From contig CM077005.1 in NCBI GenBank assembly GCA_039090855.1, forward strand, positions 17,337,921 through 17,401,920: a stretch of DNA of 64,000 nucleotides, given 5' to 3'. The notes beneath the pieces were generated by a model. That model saw nothing but the letters and a program-made list of their open reading frames with translations. It searched no databases and was not told where the DNA came from. The position numbers and the translations under genes are program-made. Below are positions 23,213 through 33,470 of the stretch, piece by piece. The DNA comes from Macrothele yani. Taxonomy: Eukaryota; Arthropoda; Arachnida; Araneae; Macrothelidae. Within the stretch, counting starts at the first letter, position 1, and every line of letters begins with the position of its first letter.

Positions 23213-23515
23213 CTAATAATGTTGATATAGTTTACCGCTAATATGTACTGTGTCTGATCTTCCCATCAGAGGTACCTGCCCACCACAATTGAATAGCATT
23301 TTGAGGATCAAAGTGTCGCTATTCAGATCCCGATTACTCATTTTTATGAGGTTCATTGCTAAAAAGCCATGCTCACAAGGAGCAGTACTACATGGCATTA
23401 GACGTAGCAGCTGCATCATCTTAAAAACATTGCCATAACAGTTTGTTTCTTTTTGTTCAGCATATATGCAGCTAAACACAGATTCAAAGATAATTCCTTT
23501 ACTTGTAGATGACAT
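23213..23515 (-). pseudogene. Possible hAT C-terminal dimerisation fragment
   Basis: A 100-residue open segment includes APCEHGFLAMNLIKMSNRD followed by a leucine-spaced stretch. The hAT C-terminal domain typically reads CERgFS, MN, IK and Rs in this order. The segment ends at 23515, where a mariner begins, so upstream exons or sequence may have been displaced beyond 26371. The match is short and could be coincidental. Confidence 0.4.
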
Positions 23516-23669
23516 ATTGGGTTGTCGGAAAAATCATGACGTATTTTAGCCATGTTTTACAAAGGTCATTTATTGATAGAAAGAACAAAGATCAATCAAT
23601 GATATAATGCCTGATTTGTTCGATAACCTTTTGCCATCTTTCAGTGAGCTGCAGAATGCCTCGTTCATA

Positions 23670-25225
23670 CACTGGTGTGCAAAAATTAAGGACGAAGAGG
23701 AGAAATTAGCATAACAGCGGAACGAGCAGGCAGAACGGACCAAAAGACCACTCAGAAGATAGACTAGGGTCCGGTACGGTAGGGCATGCACATACATGTA
23801 GCATGACGTGTGGGAGGGGGGTCGGAAGGGTATAAAGCAAACGGGCGGTGAACGCTCAGCAATTCGGTGAAAGCTATTGCACGATGTACATCGGTTTGAA
23901 CGACGTTGAGTTGCTGCCAACGTGTGATATGGCCAACAGGCAATCCAGTAGACGTCATCTGGGTGACTTTACCAGAGGTCGCGTCATTGGAAAGTTGGAA
24001 GAAGGTCGAAGTGTGACTAGTGTGGCCAAGAAGTTCCGGATCGCTCACAGCATCATTTAACCAGCTTGGAGAGCACTTTAAATGACAGGAACAGCTGTCT
24101 GAGAGTTTAGCAGTCGTCGTCCATGAGCAACCATGGCAGCGGACGACCGGTATATTGTCCTACAGGCGAGAAGAGACAGACGGCAGACAGCAGGAGAAAT
24201 CGCAAGGCACATGCAACAGACAACTGGACGTCCGTTATCCCGTTTTACTGTGGCCAGGAGGCTGCACAAATGTGGTCTATTTGCACGACGACCGGTACGG
24301 TGTGTGCCATTAACGCCTGCTCATCGGAGATGGCGGTTTCTGTGGCGCCAGGAACACAAGTACTGGATAAATCAGCAATGGGGTCGAGTTCTCTTTACGG
24401 ATGAGAGCCGATTTAATAGTCTGATGAGTGATTTTAGACGTATACACATCTGGAGAGAGTAGGGAGAACACGCAATCACACCTCCAACATCATCGAAAGG
24501 GACCGGTTTGGAGGTGGCAGAGTTCTCGTTTGGGGCAGTATTATGCTTGGTAGCCATACTGACCTCCCCATCTTTCAAGGAGGTTCAGTCACTGGTGTCC
24601 GCTATTGTACCGAGGTTCTCCTGCCTCACATGCAACTGTTTATAGGTGCTGTGGATCCTGAGTTCCTCTCCGTGGACAACAACGCTACACCTCATCGTAC
24701 AGTGGCTGTCGCAGACCTGTTGGAGAGAGAAGATATTCAACGCATGGATTGGCCCGCAAGGTCCCCGGACCTAAATCCAATCTAACACGTGTGGAACCTT
24801 CTCGGGAGATGCTTGGCAGCACGTCAGCAGCCGCCAGCAACGATTCCGCAGCTGCGATTCGCACTACAAGAGGAATGGGACGCGAGGCCTCAACAGCCCC
24901 TTGACAACCTCGGCCTCGGCATGAACAGACGTTGTAAATCCTGCAACGCAGTCATGGGTGATCATATCCCTAACTAAAGACTGGATTTTTCTTGGCAGCC
25001 GCCTGTCACATGGACGCTTCTGTCTTCTGTCCAATTGTGCTTGAAGCTACCTTTTCAATAAAGTGCCTTTGTATCCTTTGGATTCCTTGTTTGGACGGTT
25101 TTGCTCACTTGCCCCATATTCTTACATCTTGGGGATCTTATGGCATGATTTGAGTTGATGTGGAGCACTTCTGCATGACGTTACATTCGAAAAACCATCT
25201 CGTTCTTAATTTTTGCACGCCAGAG
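23670..25225 (+). mobile_element. Tc1-like element, copy 1 of a family also at 53472-59172
   Basis: A 1556-bp element with TIRs cactggtgtgcaaaaattaagg (23670) and its complement ending at 25225, flanked by TA (23668-23669 and 25226-25227). It is inserted near the 3' end of the mariner transposase gene. Confidence 0.92.
23929..24977 (+). pseudogene. Tc1-like transposase, catalytic Glu codon replaced by stop
   Basis: Starts MANRQSSRRHLGDFTRGR, then GKLEEGRSVTSVAKKF (helix-turn-helix). After stops it continues at 24133 with ADDRYIVLQARRDRRQTAGE, ARRPVRCVPLTPAHR and VLFTDESRF (first Asp). The segment 24543-24785 gives LPIFQGGSVTG, LSVDNNATPHRTV (second Asp) and WPARSPDLNPI. The next codon, which should encode the catalytic Glu before HVW, is TAA at 24784. 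The frame reopens at 24789 to the end at 24977. It has several further stops. The paralogue at 53710-58658 keeps the Glu. Confidence 0.9.
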
Positions 25226-26371
25226 TAGAAGGACCTGTCTTTCGTGGCAAAAAACTGTACAAGGTGCTGATTTACAGCTTCATCTTAATTGAACGCTATA
25301 CCAACCAAGGGCTGTTGAAGAGAGCGAAACAAGTGGAAGTCTGACGGCGCAAGGTCAGGCAAGTATGCTGGGTGTGGCCACACATCCCACGCAAGCTCCA
25401 ATAATTTTTGGCTGGTGATCAAACTTGTGTGTGGTCTTGCGTTGCCGTGATGGAACACAACACCTTTACGACGAACGAGCTCTGGATGTTTCTGGATGAT
25501 GGATTCGTTCAAACTGTCCATTTGCCGACAGTACATATTCGAATTGATTGTTTGGTTTCGTGGTAGGAGCTCGAAAAACACTACACCTTTCAAATCCCAC
25601 CACACTGAGACCAGAACCTTCCGCTCATGAAAGTCTGCTTTGGACATCATTTGAGGCGAAGCAGCACGTTGGGAACAAGACCGTTTGCGCAGCACATTGT
25701 TGTACACAATTACACAATCCACTTTTCGTCACCAGTTATCAGTCGCTTCAAAAATGGATAGTTTTCCTCACGTTTAATGAGCACATCACGACGTTTAATG
25801 AGCATTTATACGTGCTGTCAATTGAGCTTCTTTGAGTTCATGAGGAACCCACACATTGAGCTTGCTTACGTATCCCAGCTTCTTCAGGTGGTTGTGAACG
25901 CTTGAATGATGGATGTGCAATGTGTCTACAATCTCTCGTGTCGTGTAACATGGGTTTGACTCGATCAATGCCTTGATTTGGTCATCATCAACCTTGGTTG
26001 GTCTCCCGGACCGAGGAGCATCGTTGAGGTCAAAATTATCAGCACGGAATTTTGCGAACCACTGCTGACACTAACTTTCTTGTACAGCATTATCACCGTA
26101 CACTTTACGCAACTTTTCATAAGCTTGACGCGCGTTCTTTCCTTTACGGAAGTAAAACAGTAAAATATGGCGAAAATGCACAGTTTGGTCTTCCATCTTC
26201 AACTTGATGTCAAATCAACCAAATCGCTCACTATTCCTTTTAGACTGCAGCTAGAACTGGCACCTGTCGAATGCCATAGCGATAACAGAGCTGCGGATGC
26301 CTCTAGTACTTCCAAAACCGCTCAACCACCATCGGGTGCCAAAATACGTCATCACTTTTCCAACAACCCAA

Positions 26372-27171
26372 TACTTTGCGCAAAGTATACCATGGCAAAA
26401 GTTAGCATGGCAAGGATCAAATATACCATGGCAAAGGTTGCTATAGTAACCTTGACCCTTTGGTCGCTCCAGTGTGATCTGTCAGCAGGTTCTTCCATTC
26501 ATTTTTGAAAGCAGTTGCAGGAACACAGGCGAGAAAACTGAACTCGATATTTATTCACAAGTGGCTTAGAAAAGTTGGACAAAATAGTTGCTCACTTGGG
26601 GAAAAAAATCTGCTGCCCATTGTTCGCTACTACATTAAAAAATTTACTAGCCACTACAAAATATCTGGTTGCCATTTGGCCACTGGCTACCAACTTTCAC
26701 AGCGGCTGAGTGGCTGAAAGAATTTTTAACACTGCTCTTTATTTTGCCACATGAAGAACATATCAACAGCATATCTGCCAATCTTCCCACTTTTAAGTCA
26801 ATACTCCTGGAAACCTTCCCACTTTTAAGTCAATACCCCTGTGAACCTTTTGCTTTTCTGTATGTGACATTTACACGGTGAAATTCCTGTAAGTAATTTT
26901 GGAGAGTAGCTCGTATTTTTTTAATCCCAGTTTTTTTTTTCCGCTTTTTTCTTTGTGAGTGTATCCATGTATCTATTATACATGGATAAGTTTTCTAATG
27001 GGAACAAAATTCCAACTTTCAAAATTTTTTGAAAACATAAGTTAGATGAAGCTGGGGGTGTCAACTTCAGCATACTATTGAGGGAGCAGACTTAAAGAGG
27101 CTGGATATGAAACAGAGGTATAATTTTAAATATTTCAATTCATGGTGAGAAGAATTGGCAGGAATAAACGT
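26372..27171. other. No gene recognised; short palindrome and repeated phrase
   Basis: An 18-bp perfect palindrome centred on gcgc is at 26371-26388, followed by two copies of a taccatggcaaa phrase (26387-26437). cccacttttaagtcaata is doubled at 26787-26836. The remainder is AT-rich with no motif-bearing frame. Confidence 0.5.
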
Positions 27172-27605
27172 AACACACAAAACATAAAAGGAATTCTTGA
27201 AATTGTCATCACACGCATAAGTTACGTTGAAAATTATAAGCGGGACGGATGTTTTGGTAGCAACTTCTACCTCTTTTGGATTGGAGGTTTAACGACCATC
27301 GTGAGCAACTCAATGGGCTATAAGCAGTCGCCCGTCCCTAATTTAGGGTCACTGGTTCCAGGGAAGGGAGAGAGCCAGTGCCGTAAGACAAACACAACAT
27401 CCATGCCTGACCGGGATTCGAACCCGGACCCCGTTCGGATGAATGATCAGAGGCCATCGCTTAGACCACTGCGCCACCGGGGCGGCGACTTCTACCTTCA
27501 TCAGCCATGGAATGAGACACCCATTCCATGGCATATGAAGGTAGAAGTCGCTACCAAAACGTCCCGCTTATAATTTTCAACGTAACTTACAATTTCAAGA
27601 ATTCC
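27172..27605. repeat. Inverted repeat with a SINE in its left arm
   Basis: Left arm 27185-27272 (gaattcttgaaattgtc through gttttggtagcaacttctac) and right arm 27537-27605 (its complement) flank a small stem (ccatggaatg, 6-base loop, cattccatgg) at 27505-27531. The SINE at 27273-27487 was inserted into the arm later, since its target duplication matches arm sequence. Confidence 0.75.
27273..27487 (-). mobile_element. tRNA-derived SINE, family 1
   Basis: Read on the minus strand it starts gccgccccggtggcgcagtgg (A box), has the B box ggttcgaatcccg and ends with a body containing ctaaattagggacgggcgac and gttaaacctccaatcc. The duplication acttctacct (27263-27272 and 27488-27497) flanks it. The T-rich 3' tail is very short in this copy. 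Confidence 0.9.
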
Positions 27606-27935
27606 TTTTATCAATTCATGGTTTTTAATTTAGGCAGTTTTTACATATACGCAAAGAGCAAAAAGAATAATTTATTTAAACAGGGCAAAAAGTACTGCTT
27701 AGGCAATGCCTCTCTAGAAAACATCGCTTCGCCCAATATTTGGTGCCGTCCCGCTTATAATTTTCAACGAAACTTACGCGTGTGATGACAATTTCAAGAA
27801 TTCCTTTTATCAATTCATGGTTTTTTATTGTTAGTTTTTATATACACGCAAAGAGCAAAAAAGAATAATTTATTTAAACAGGATAAAAAGTACTGCTTAG
27901 GTAATGCCTCCCTAGAAAGCATCAATTGGAGGGGC
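27565..27935. repeat. Direct duplication, ~180-bp units
   Basis: The text from cccgcttataattttcaacg through tgcctctctagaaaacatc (27568-27722) recurs at 27749-27921 with about 10% change. Together with the complement at 27190-27250, this block occurs three times within 750 bp. Confidence 0.8.
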
Positions 27936-28159
27936 AAGATTCGCCTTGCCCGATTGGAAATCTTTCCCATAATTGTACTTTTTTTCTTGCCATGTTCTCT
28001 CTGTCTTGTATTTGTTGTTAAATGTTCATAAATGAATGGTAGGCAATGCACGTAACTAACAAACTAATTAAGAAGAAGGTAGTGTAGAACACGCTAAGTT
28101 ACGTATAAAAGTTTAATGCAAATATATTTCAGCCATTACTATGGCCTTCATCAGTGCGA

Positions 28160-28700
28160 CTACGATTGGTTTACGTTGCCATATTGGAAAGGTAAGTTTT
28201 GTAATGGTAACTCCGGGTGGCGTAATGCAATGAGGGATTTCCAGATGTAAGGAACAAAAATGGGGAGCTCAGAGTTGCAATTGCAATTTTTGGAAAATAA
28301 AATTTCCAAACTTTCTCTAAACCTCAGAGCATATTGGTTTTGGAAGGGAGCCAACTTTTTAGTATCAGACCAAAGTGGAATAGCAGAAGTGTCAGCCACG
28401 GTAAGAAGAGATAAGGCAGATGACGGTTTTCCAAATTTCACATCAGATTTGTGTTCCTGAAGTCTTGAGAGAATTTTTCGGAATGAACTTCCTATGCACG
28501 CGGTTAATCCAACGTTAGTCTTGATCGGAATTTTACACACTCCAGGCGAAGAAAGCGGAGGTATTGGGTCTCTGTCATTACGGAGTATAACAGAAATTGA
28601 AGGGGAAGAATGAATGGAAAGGCTATATCCTTCTCTTTTGAAGATGCTGATGAGTTTGTACGCAGAAGGTTCATGGTAAGGGATTGAGCCAGCAAACGTT
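28160..28700 (-). pseudogene. Possible GIY-YIG domain of a Penelope-like retroelement
   Basis: The minus frame reads GVCKIPIKTNVGLTACIGS, then SFRKILSRLQEHKSD, SALSLLTVADTSAIPLWSDT and ALRFRESLEILF. The order (a short strand ending in G, an IG after the missing second Tyr, Arg-x-x-EH, a later Glu in RESLEI) resembles the GIY-YIG endonuclease tail of Penelope-like elements. No reverse transcriptase was found next to it; upstream sequence passes into hAT. A tail from another LINE-like family is an alternative. Confidence 0.35.
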
Positions 28701-29928
28701 AGTTCCTTTTTTGGTGAAACAGGATGAAGAGTACAATTAATTCAAAATGCTTAGAAAAAACCAGTTGTTGCTCTTCAACCTGCTTCAGATTTTCTTTTAA
28801 ATCCCTATTTTGACATTTGACAATACCCAATGATTTTATAAACAATACAACTGCTACTGTTGTCTTTTTCTTTTTCAAAAAACTCTGCATAGTCTTCTAA
28901 ATGTTTGCACTGAAAAAGCATGGACTCAAATCAGCTGTTCCACCTCATCTGCAAGGGTACTCGGTGGTAAGCAAGGTATTTTGTCCTTCTCTAGCAAAAA
29001 TAGTTGAAAACGTCCTTTATGGGAGGGACAAGCTGTAAAGGCACGTTTAAATGCAAATACTAAAGAGTGAACATTTTCAAATTCATTCTGCCAAATTTTG
29101 CCCAAAAGATTTAAAAGATGCAAATTGCAGGTGACAGCTTTCATATGGCTTTCAGGCTCTTTCCCCACGCTTTGGACATGTAAGATGGCCCCCACGCTTT
29201 GGACATGTAACATGCATTGTCTGTTACAAAAGCGGTTATATTAGCAAAAGATATTTCATAATTATCAATGCAGTGAAGTATTGCCTCGCTGACTGCTTTA
29301 AAACTTACGGATTCGAAAGTGATGCACTCAAGGAAGATTGCTTTTAAAGAGGTTTTATCATTGCAGCTTTCAACATTCAGTTCAGCTGATGAAACAGCAA
29401 GAATATTCAAAATGTATCTATCTTCAGAATCAGTTGTTTCGTCTGCTATGATGCTGACACCGGATACCGATTTAAAAAAATCTTTCACTTGTTGCTTTTG
29501 AATATCATATCTTTTCGGCAAGTAACATTTCCGCATCCAATTTGCATTTGGAATAACACCAATATCTTTTAATGAATTTCCCAAGTAATTTTTTAATGTA
29601 GGGTTATCCAGTTTGGAAAGTGAGATGTTAGCTGCACAAAAGGCACCAGTTAATTTAGATTCCATTGAGCGGTGCTGTTCTTGTGCACTTCTTGTCTCAA
29701 TTAATTCATCATTCATCAATACATTTCTGCATTACTTTCAGTTGACTGTTTAGACACTCCTTTTTTTTTTTTTTTTTTTTTTATGCAGCTTGCTTGCTAA
29801 ATGCTTTTCACAAATGTCCTTTCTTGAAAAATCCAGTGGTATGTTACAACGAGAACAGAACAATAGTTTTGTTCACATAAAACGTTCCCTTGCTGTACTG
29901 CTTGCTTCTTTTAGATACACTCATCTTA
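28699..29928 (-). pseudogene. hAT transposase with N-terminal zinc finger, partial
   Basis: The start MSVSKRSKQYSKG is at about 29928. After one frameshift a zinc-finger-like segment follows (LFCSRCNIPLDFSRKDICEKH, with HLASKLH), then a poly-Lys-like stretch caused by a T run at 29761-29782. The segment 29141-29719 reads FCAANISLSKLDNPTL, YLPKRYDIQK, GVSIIADETTDSEDR (RNase H-like first Asp), FVTDNACYMSKAWG. The next (28926-29213) gives AVTCNLHLLNLLGKIW and 28699-28890 continues in similar style. A short in-frame duplication of YMSKAWG is present near 29165-29200. The C-terminal dimerisation domain is missing; a related one is on the plus strand at 30880-31149. The zinc finger plus hAT fold resembles the transposase group from which CGGBP1 derived. 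Confidence 0.75.
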
Positions 29929-30879
29929 CTCAAATGGCTCATTCTCAAAATTAAAAAACAATATCTAGAAACTTCATACACTACTCACACAAAAGCACAG
30001 ATTTCCTAAGCTAAGTGTCTGTGAAACACTCTTTTCTGTGAGCAGCTTTCCCAGCTAAAATTACTAACACAACTGACGACATTCGGTTTACTAGTCTGGC
30101 AAGTTGTAAAGGTCATTCTACAGTAGGGGGGGGTCAAGAAAGACCACGTGTGCATTCTTCAGCAGAGTGCATGTGACTTTAAATTACCCGTCAAGCTTGT
30201 TCGAAAAGAGTCCTTGTAACAAACAATCTTGAGAGGTAATTTAAGATTTAAAGCTCTGGTTTGGACTTTCGAATAGGATTACTTTGCAGTATATTTTTCG
30301 CGTAAATCCTAACGAAGGCACTATTAAAATTATTTAATTATGAAAAATACAGTAATAAAAAAATTAAAAATCTGAAATATATTTGATATTCGCGAAATTA
30401 CAGAAAAACCTATATTTGATATACGCAAAACTACAGAAAAACCCCTAAAATTCGTGAAAAAAATCACAGAATTACTGCCCTAGTTACAATTTCCGTTTCT
30501 CTTGATATCCTGCATCACCGTTAAATGCAATTTTTTGCACAAATGTTTGCATTTCAGCTGTAAAAGAAGGCAAAAATTTATAAAAATGAAAGTTGAATAG
30601 AACAAAAAATTATTTGCAATCATAATTTTTCTCTGCCTTTCCATTGTTTAATATAATTTTATCTCATTAAGTGCTTGCATTTCAGCTTGCAAAAGGAAGC
30701 TAAACTTCTTAAAAATGGAAGGTCTGCTGTCATAATATATTTTTCTCCTGGTGTTCCCTCTGTCTTGCATTGTTGGTGAATGTTATTTCCCCCATAAATG
30801 TTTGCATTTCAGCTTGGAAAAAGGGAGGCAAAAATTTCAGAAAACTGGTTTCATTCACTAATCATGCTACAAAGTTTAT
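29929..30879. other. Non-coding, with three degenerate copies of a short motif
   Basis: The phrase tgtttgcatttcagcttg with a following aaa-ggaggcaaaa block recurs near 30543, 30672 and 30798, spacing about 127 bp. Preceding text in each (ctctgcctttccattg, ccctctgtcttgcattg) is also similar. Near 30385-30450 the phrase atttgatat-cgcaaaa-tacagaaaaacc is doubled. No gene seen. Confidence 0.55.
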
Positions 30880-31149
30880 TACAGAATTTGAAGAATTTTT
30901 TAGTTTTATAAAATTTGTAAAAATAGCTTCTGTTCTACTTACTTGTGAGTTCTGTTGATGCAGAAAGAGGGTTTTCTAATTATGAAAAGAATTAAAACTA
31001 ATGCAAGAAACTTTATCACTGAGCAAACGCTCAGGTGTTTGATGACCATATCTTTGCAAGGACCTCCATTAGCTGAATCTGCCACAATCATCAAAAAGCA
31101 AATTGATTATTTTTTTCAAACTAAAAACTGCTCTGTGGTTCTAAGTTAA
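30880..31149 (+). pseudogene. hAT C-terminal dimerisation fragment
   Basis: Text across a frameshift reads SSVDAERGFSN, then MKRIKTNARNFITEQTLRCL and MTISLQGPPL, ending in a stop at 31147. AERGFS, MK, RIKT, R and the leucine-rich run are the conserved order of the hAT C-terminal domain. It has the opposite strand to the hAT at 28699-29928; they may be rearranged parts of one element or two insertions. Confidence 0.75.
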
Positions 31150-31388
31150 TTTATAATAGTGCTATAATGATAAAATTTATTATGACAATCATAAAATTGA
31201 ATTGATTATTTGATTTCTTTTAAAAAAGATTATTTCCAAAGAGCATAAATTAGAGTTTTACACAATGTACAGCACATTTATTTTGTATTTGCTTATAAAA
31301 AGTAAATATAAATTATACCTTGAATTTTCTATTTTTTTTAAAAAGGATCCAGCATGATAACAATGTACCAGCAGCTTTGTAATTAGCT

Positions 31389-31424
<36 letters not shown>

Positions 31425-32237
31425 TTTATTATTACTTAGTGGATTATTAGTTTTTATTTCTATCTTCAAGTTGTGTTCCAAGCAATCAGATTGAATAGCG
31501 GGTCTGTGTTGAACCCATTGAATATTAGTGCCCAGGTTAATGTGCCCGCGTGGTTATGGTTACAGATTTGATAAATTTTCAGCTGAATGTGCTAAATACT
31601 GCACTACAAGGGAAAGACCAAAATATCTGCAATCGTCAGTCACACACCTGGTTTTCATAACAAGCAGCCATTTTAAAATCAAATCTAAAAAAAAAACCCT
31701 GTTTGCTCTAAATCTTGCAAGCACCTTTTTTATTAAATAGGATAAACTATACATTTCAAAGTACATTCATTCCTCAGCTCAACATACTTTATTAAAAAAT
31801 TTGATAACAGGTATAAACAATTTGATGAACTCAAAAACCAAGAATATGTCTGTTTAGCAATTCATTGAATGTTGGCTTTGAAAGTGCAAACTCCATTTAT
31901 CAAATATGGAATTATATGAACTTCAAGCAGATGAATTTATTAGAGCTTGATCAGAGATTACAGTAGAATTTTTTATTCTTTTTCACACAGAAACAAACAA
32001 ACAGATTTGGAATTAAAAATTATTTTCCTATGTGGAAGTACTTATATATGTATTTTTGATGACATATCATAAAAATAAGAACAGCTTACTTTGTTCTGAG
32101 TTGTAGCTTACTTTGTTCTAAGTTGTAGCTTACCTTGTTACATTGTTTGTAAGCCTTTCATTTATTTTAATTTACTTAAAGGCACCATATGATATCATAA
32201 AATAAACTAAGGAGCTACAGGCCTCTGTCATGAACTA
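31150..32237. other. No gene recognised; (GA)n microsatellite
   Basis: AT-rich sequence. A (GA)n tract of 29 bp lies at 31393-31421. gcttactttgttct-agttgta is tandemly repeated about two and a half times near 32088-32140. Frames are short and without motifs. Confidence 0.55.
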
Positions 32238-33453
32238 CACTGAGTGGCCACTTTATTATGATTACCCCCTCAGTACTTCATTGGGCCGCCTTTTGCCTTT
32301 AATACTGCGTCGATTCTTCGTGGCATGGACTCCATGAGATGTTGATAGGTGGTTTGTGGAATCTGAGACCATGCTTGATGAATAGCACTTTCCAGGAGTG
32401 TGAGATTGCAGGGTTGTGGATCCAGCTGTCTGATGGCTTGTTCAACTTCATCCCACAAATTCTCAAAGGGGTTGAGTTCTGGAGATTGTGGGGGCCACCT
32501 AAGCAAAGTAAACTCGCCGGCATGTTCCTGAAACCAATCCTGTACAATACGAGCACTATGGCAGGATGCATTATCTTGTTGAAAGTAGCCATCGCCATTG
32601 GGATAAACCATCCACATGATAGGATGCACTTGGTCCGCAACGATGTTTAGATATGATGTGCCAGTCAGATGTAGATCAACACGAATTAAAGGGCCCAAAG
32701 CATGCCAGGAAAACATTCCCCAAACCAAAACGTTGCCTCCACCAGCTTGAAGGGTTGTAGCAATGCATTTGGGGTCCATGCTTTCGTGCTGTTTCCGGAA
32801 AATTCTCACTTGCCCATCGGCATGGAGCAACTGAAAACGTGATTCATCGGACCACATAATTTGTTTCCAATTATTGACTGTCCAATCCTTGTGCTCCGGT
32901 GCAAACTGGAGACATTTTCTCTTGTTAACTGCAGACAGCAAAGGTGTTCGAACAGGCCTTCAGCTGCCATATCCCATCCGATGCAGTGTACGGCGAACAG
33001 TGCGTCCAGAGATCATTTGAGGGGATCCTTGATTAAGATGGTCTGTAATTTGCTGCACTGTTGCCCTTCTGTTGTCTGTTACCAGTCGGACACTCTCCGT
33101 TCCGCCCCAGCAGTCACTAGTTGATGACGACCACACGCTGCACGTAGAGACTCAATTTTTTGGCTGACAGTCCAGTCTTTAAACACTTTAACAACAGCTG
33201 CTCTGGAACATTTCACGAATGCGGCGGTTTGGGTGATACTCCATGGCTCCGAGCTCCTACAATAATCATACGTTGAAAGTCCGTCAAATCGCATTTTTCA
33301 CCCATCTCATCACCCAAAAATCACTTCTACTACTGTCGCAAGCACTAAGCTTTCCCTTTTAGTACTAGCCTTGCCCTCTGGCGGCAACAGCGTGTAACCA
33401 TAGCTCATTTGCTTAAAACTGTCAGGTGGTCATAATAAAGTGGCCACTCAGTG
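32238..33453 (-). mobile_element. Tc1-like element, full length
   Basis: A 1216-bp element with TIRs cactgagtggccactttatt (32238) and its complement ending at 33453. The left flank is TA; the right is TG, probably a changed TA. The same family supplied the fragment at 17330-17814. Confidence 0.9.
32270..33305 (-). pseudogene. Tc1-like (DD34E) transposase, C-terminal half intact
   Basis: The start MGEKCDLTDFQR is at 33305. The N-terminal third is broken by frameshifts (segment 33079-33294 retains TQTAAFVKCSRAAVVKVFKD). The C-terminal 223 residues (32270-32941) are uninterrupted and hold all three catalytic residues: WSDESRF, YFQQDNASCH and PELNPFENLWDE. This makes it the best preserved DD34E core in the window, although the DNA-binding domain is damaged. 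Confidence 0.9.
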
Positions 33454-33470
33454 TGTAACAATATAACATA

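Larger units (their letters stand above)
23590..26196 (-). pseudogene. Mariner (DD34D) transposase, interrupted
   Basis: The start is at 26196 (MEDQTVHFRHILLFYF). It continues with ARQAYEKLRKVYGD, WFAKFRADNFDLNDAPRSGR and KKLGYVSKLNVWVPHEL. The first Asp motif TGDEKWIV is near 25715-25740, with a frameshift just after it. The segment 25285-25722 holds WWDLKGVVFFELLP, HHGNARPHTS (second Asp position changed to Gly-Asn) and LAPSDFHLF with the third Asp. The end of the protein (RGILQLTERWQKVIEQ) lies at about 23590-23668, beyond the Tc1 insertion. Several stops are present. Confidence 0.88.
23517..26371 (-). mobile_element. Mariner element split by a Tc1-like element
   Basis: TIRs ttgggttgtcggaaaaatca (23517) and its complement ending at 26371 are flanked by TA (23515-23516 and 26372-26373). 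Removing the Tc1 at 23670-25225 leaves about 1.3 kb, the usual size of a mariner. The transposase reads on the minus strand. Confidence 0.9.
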
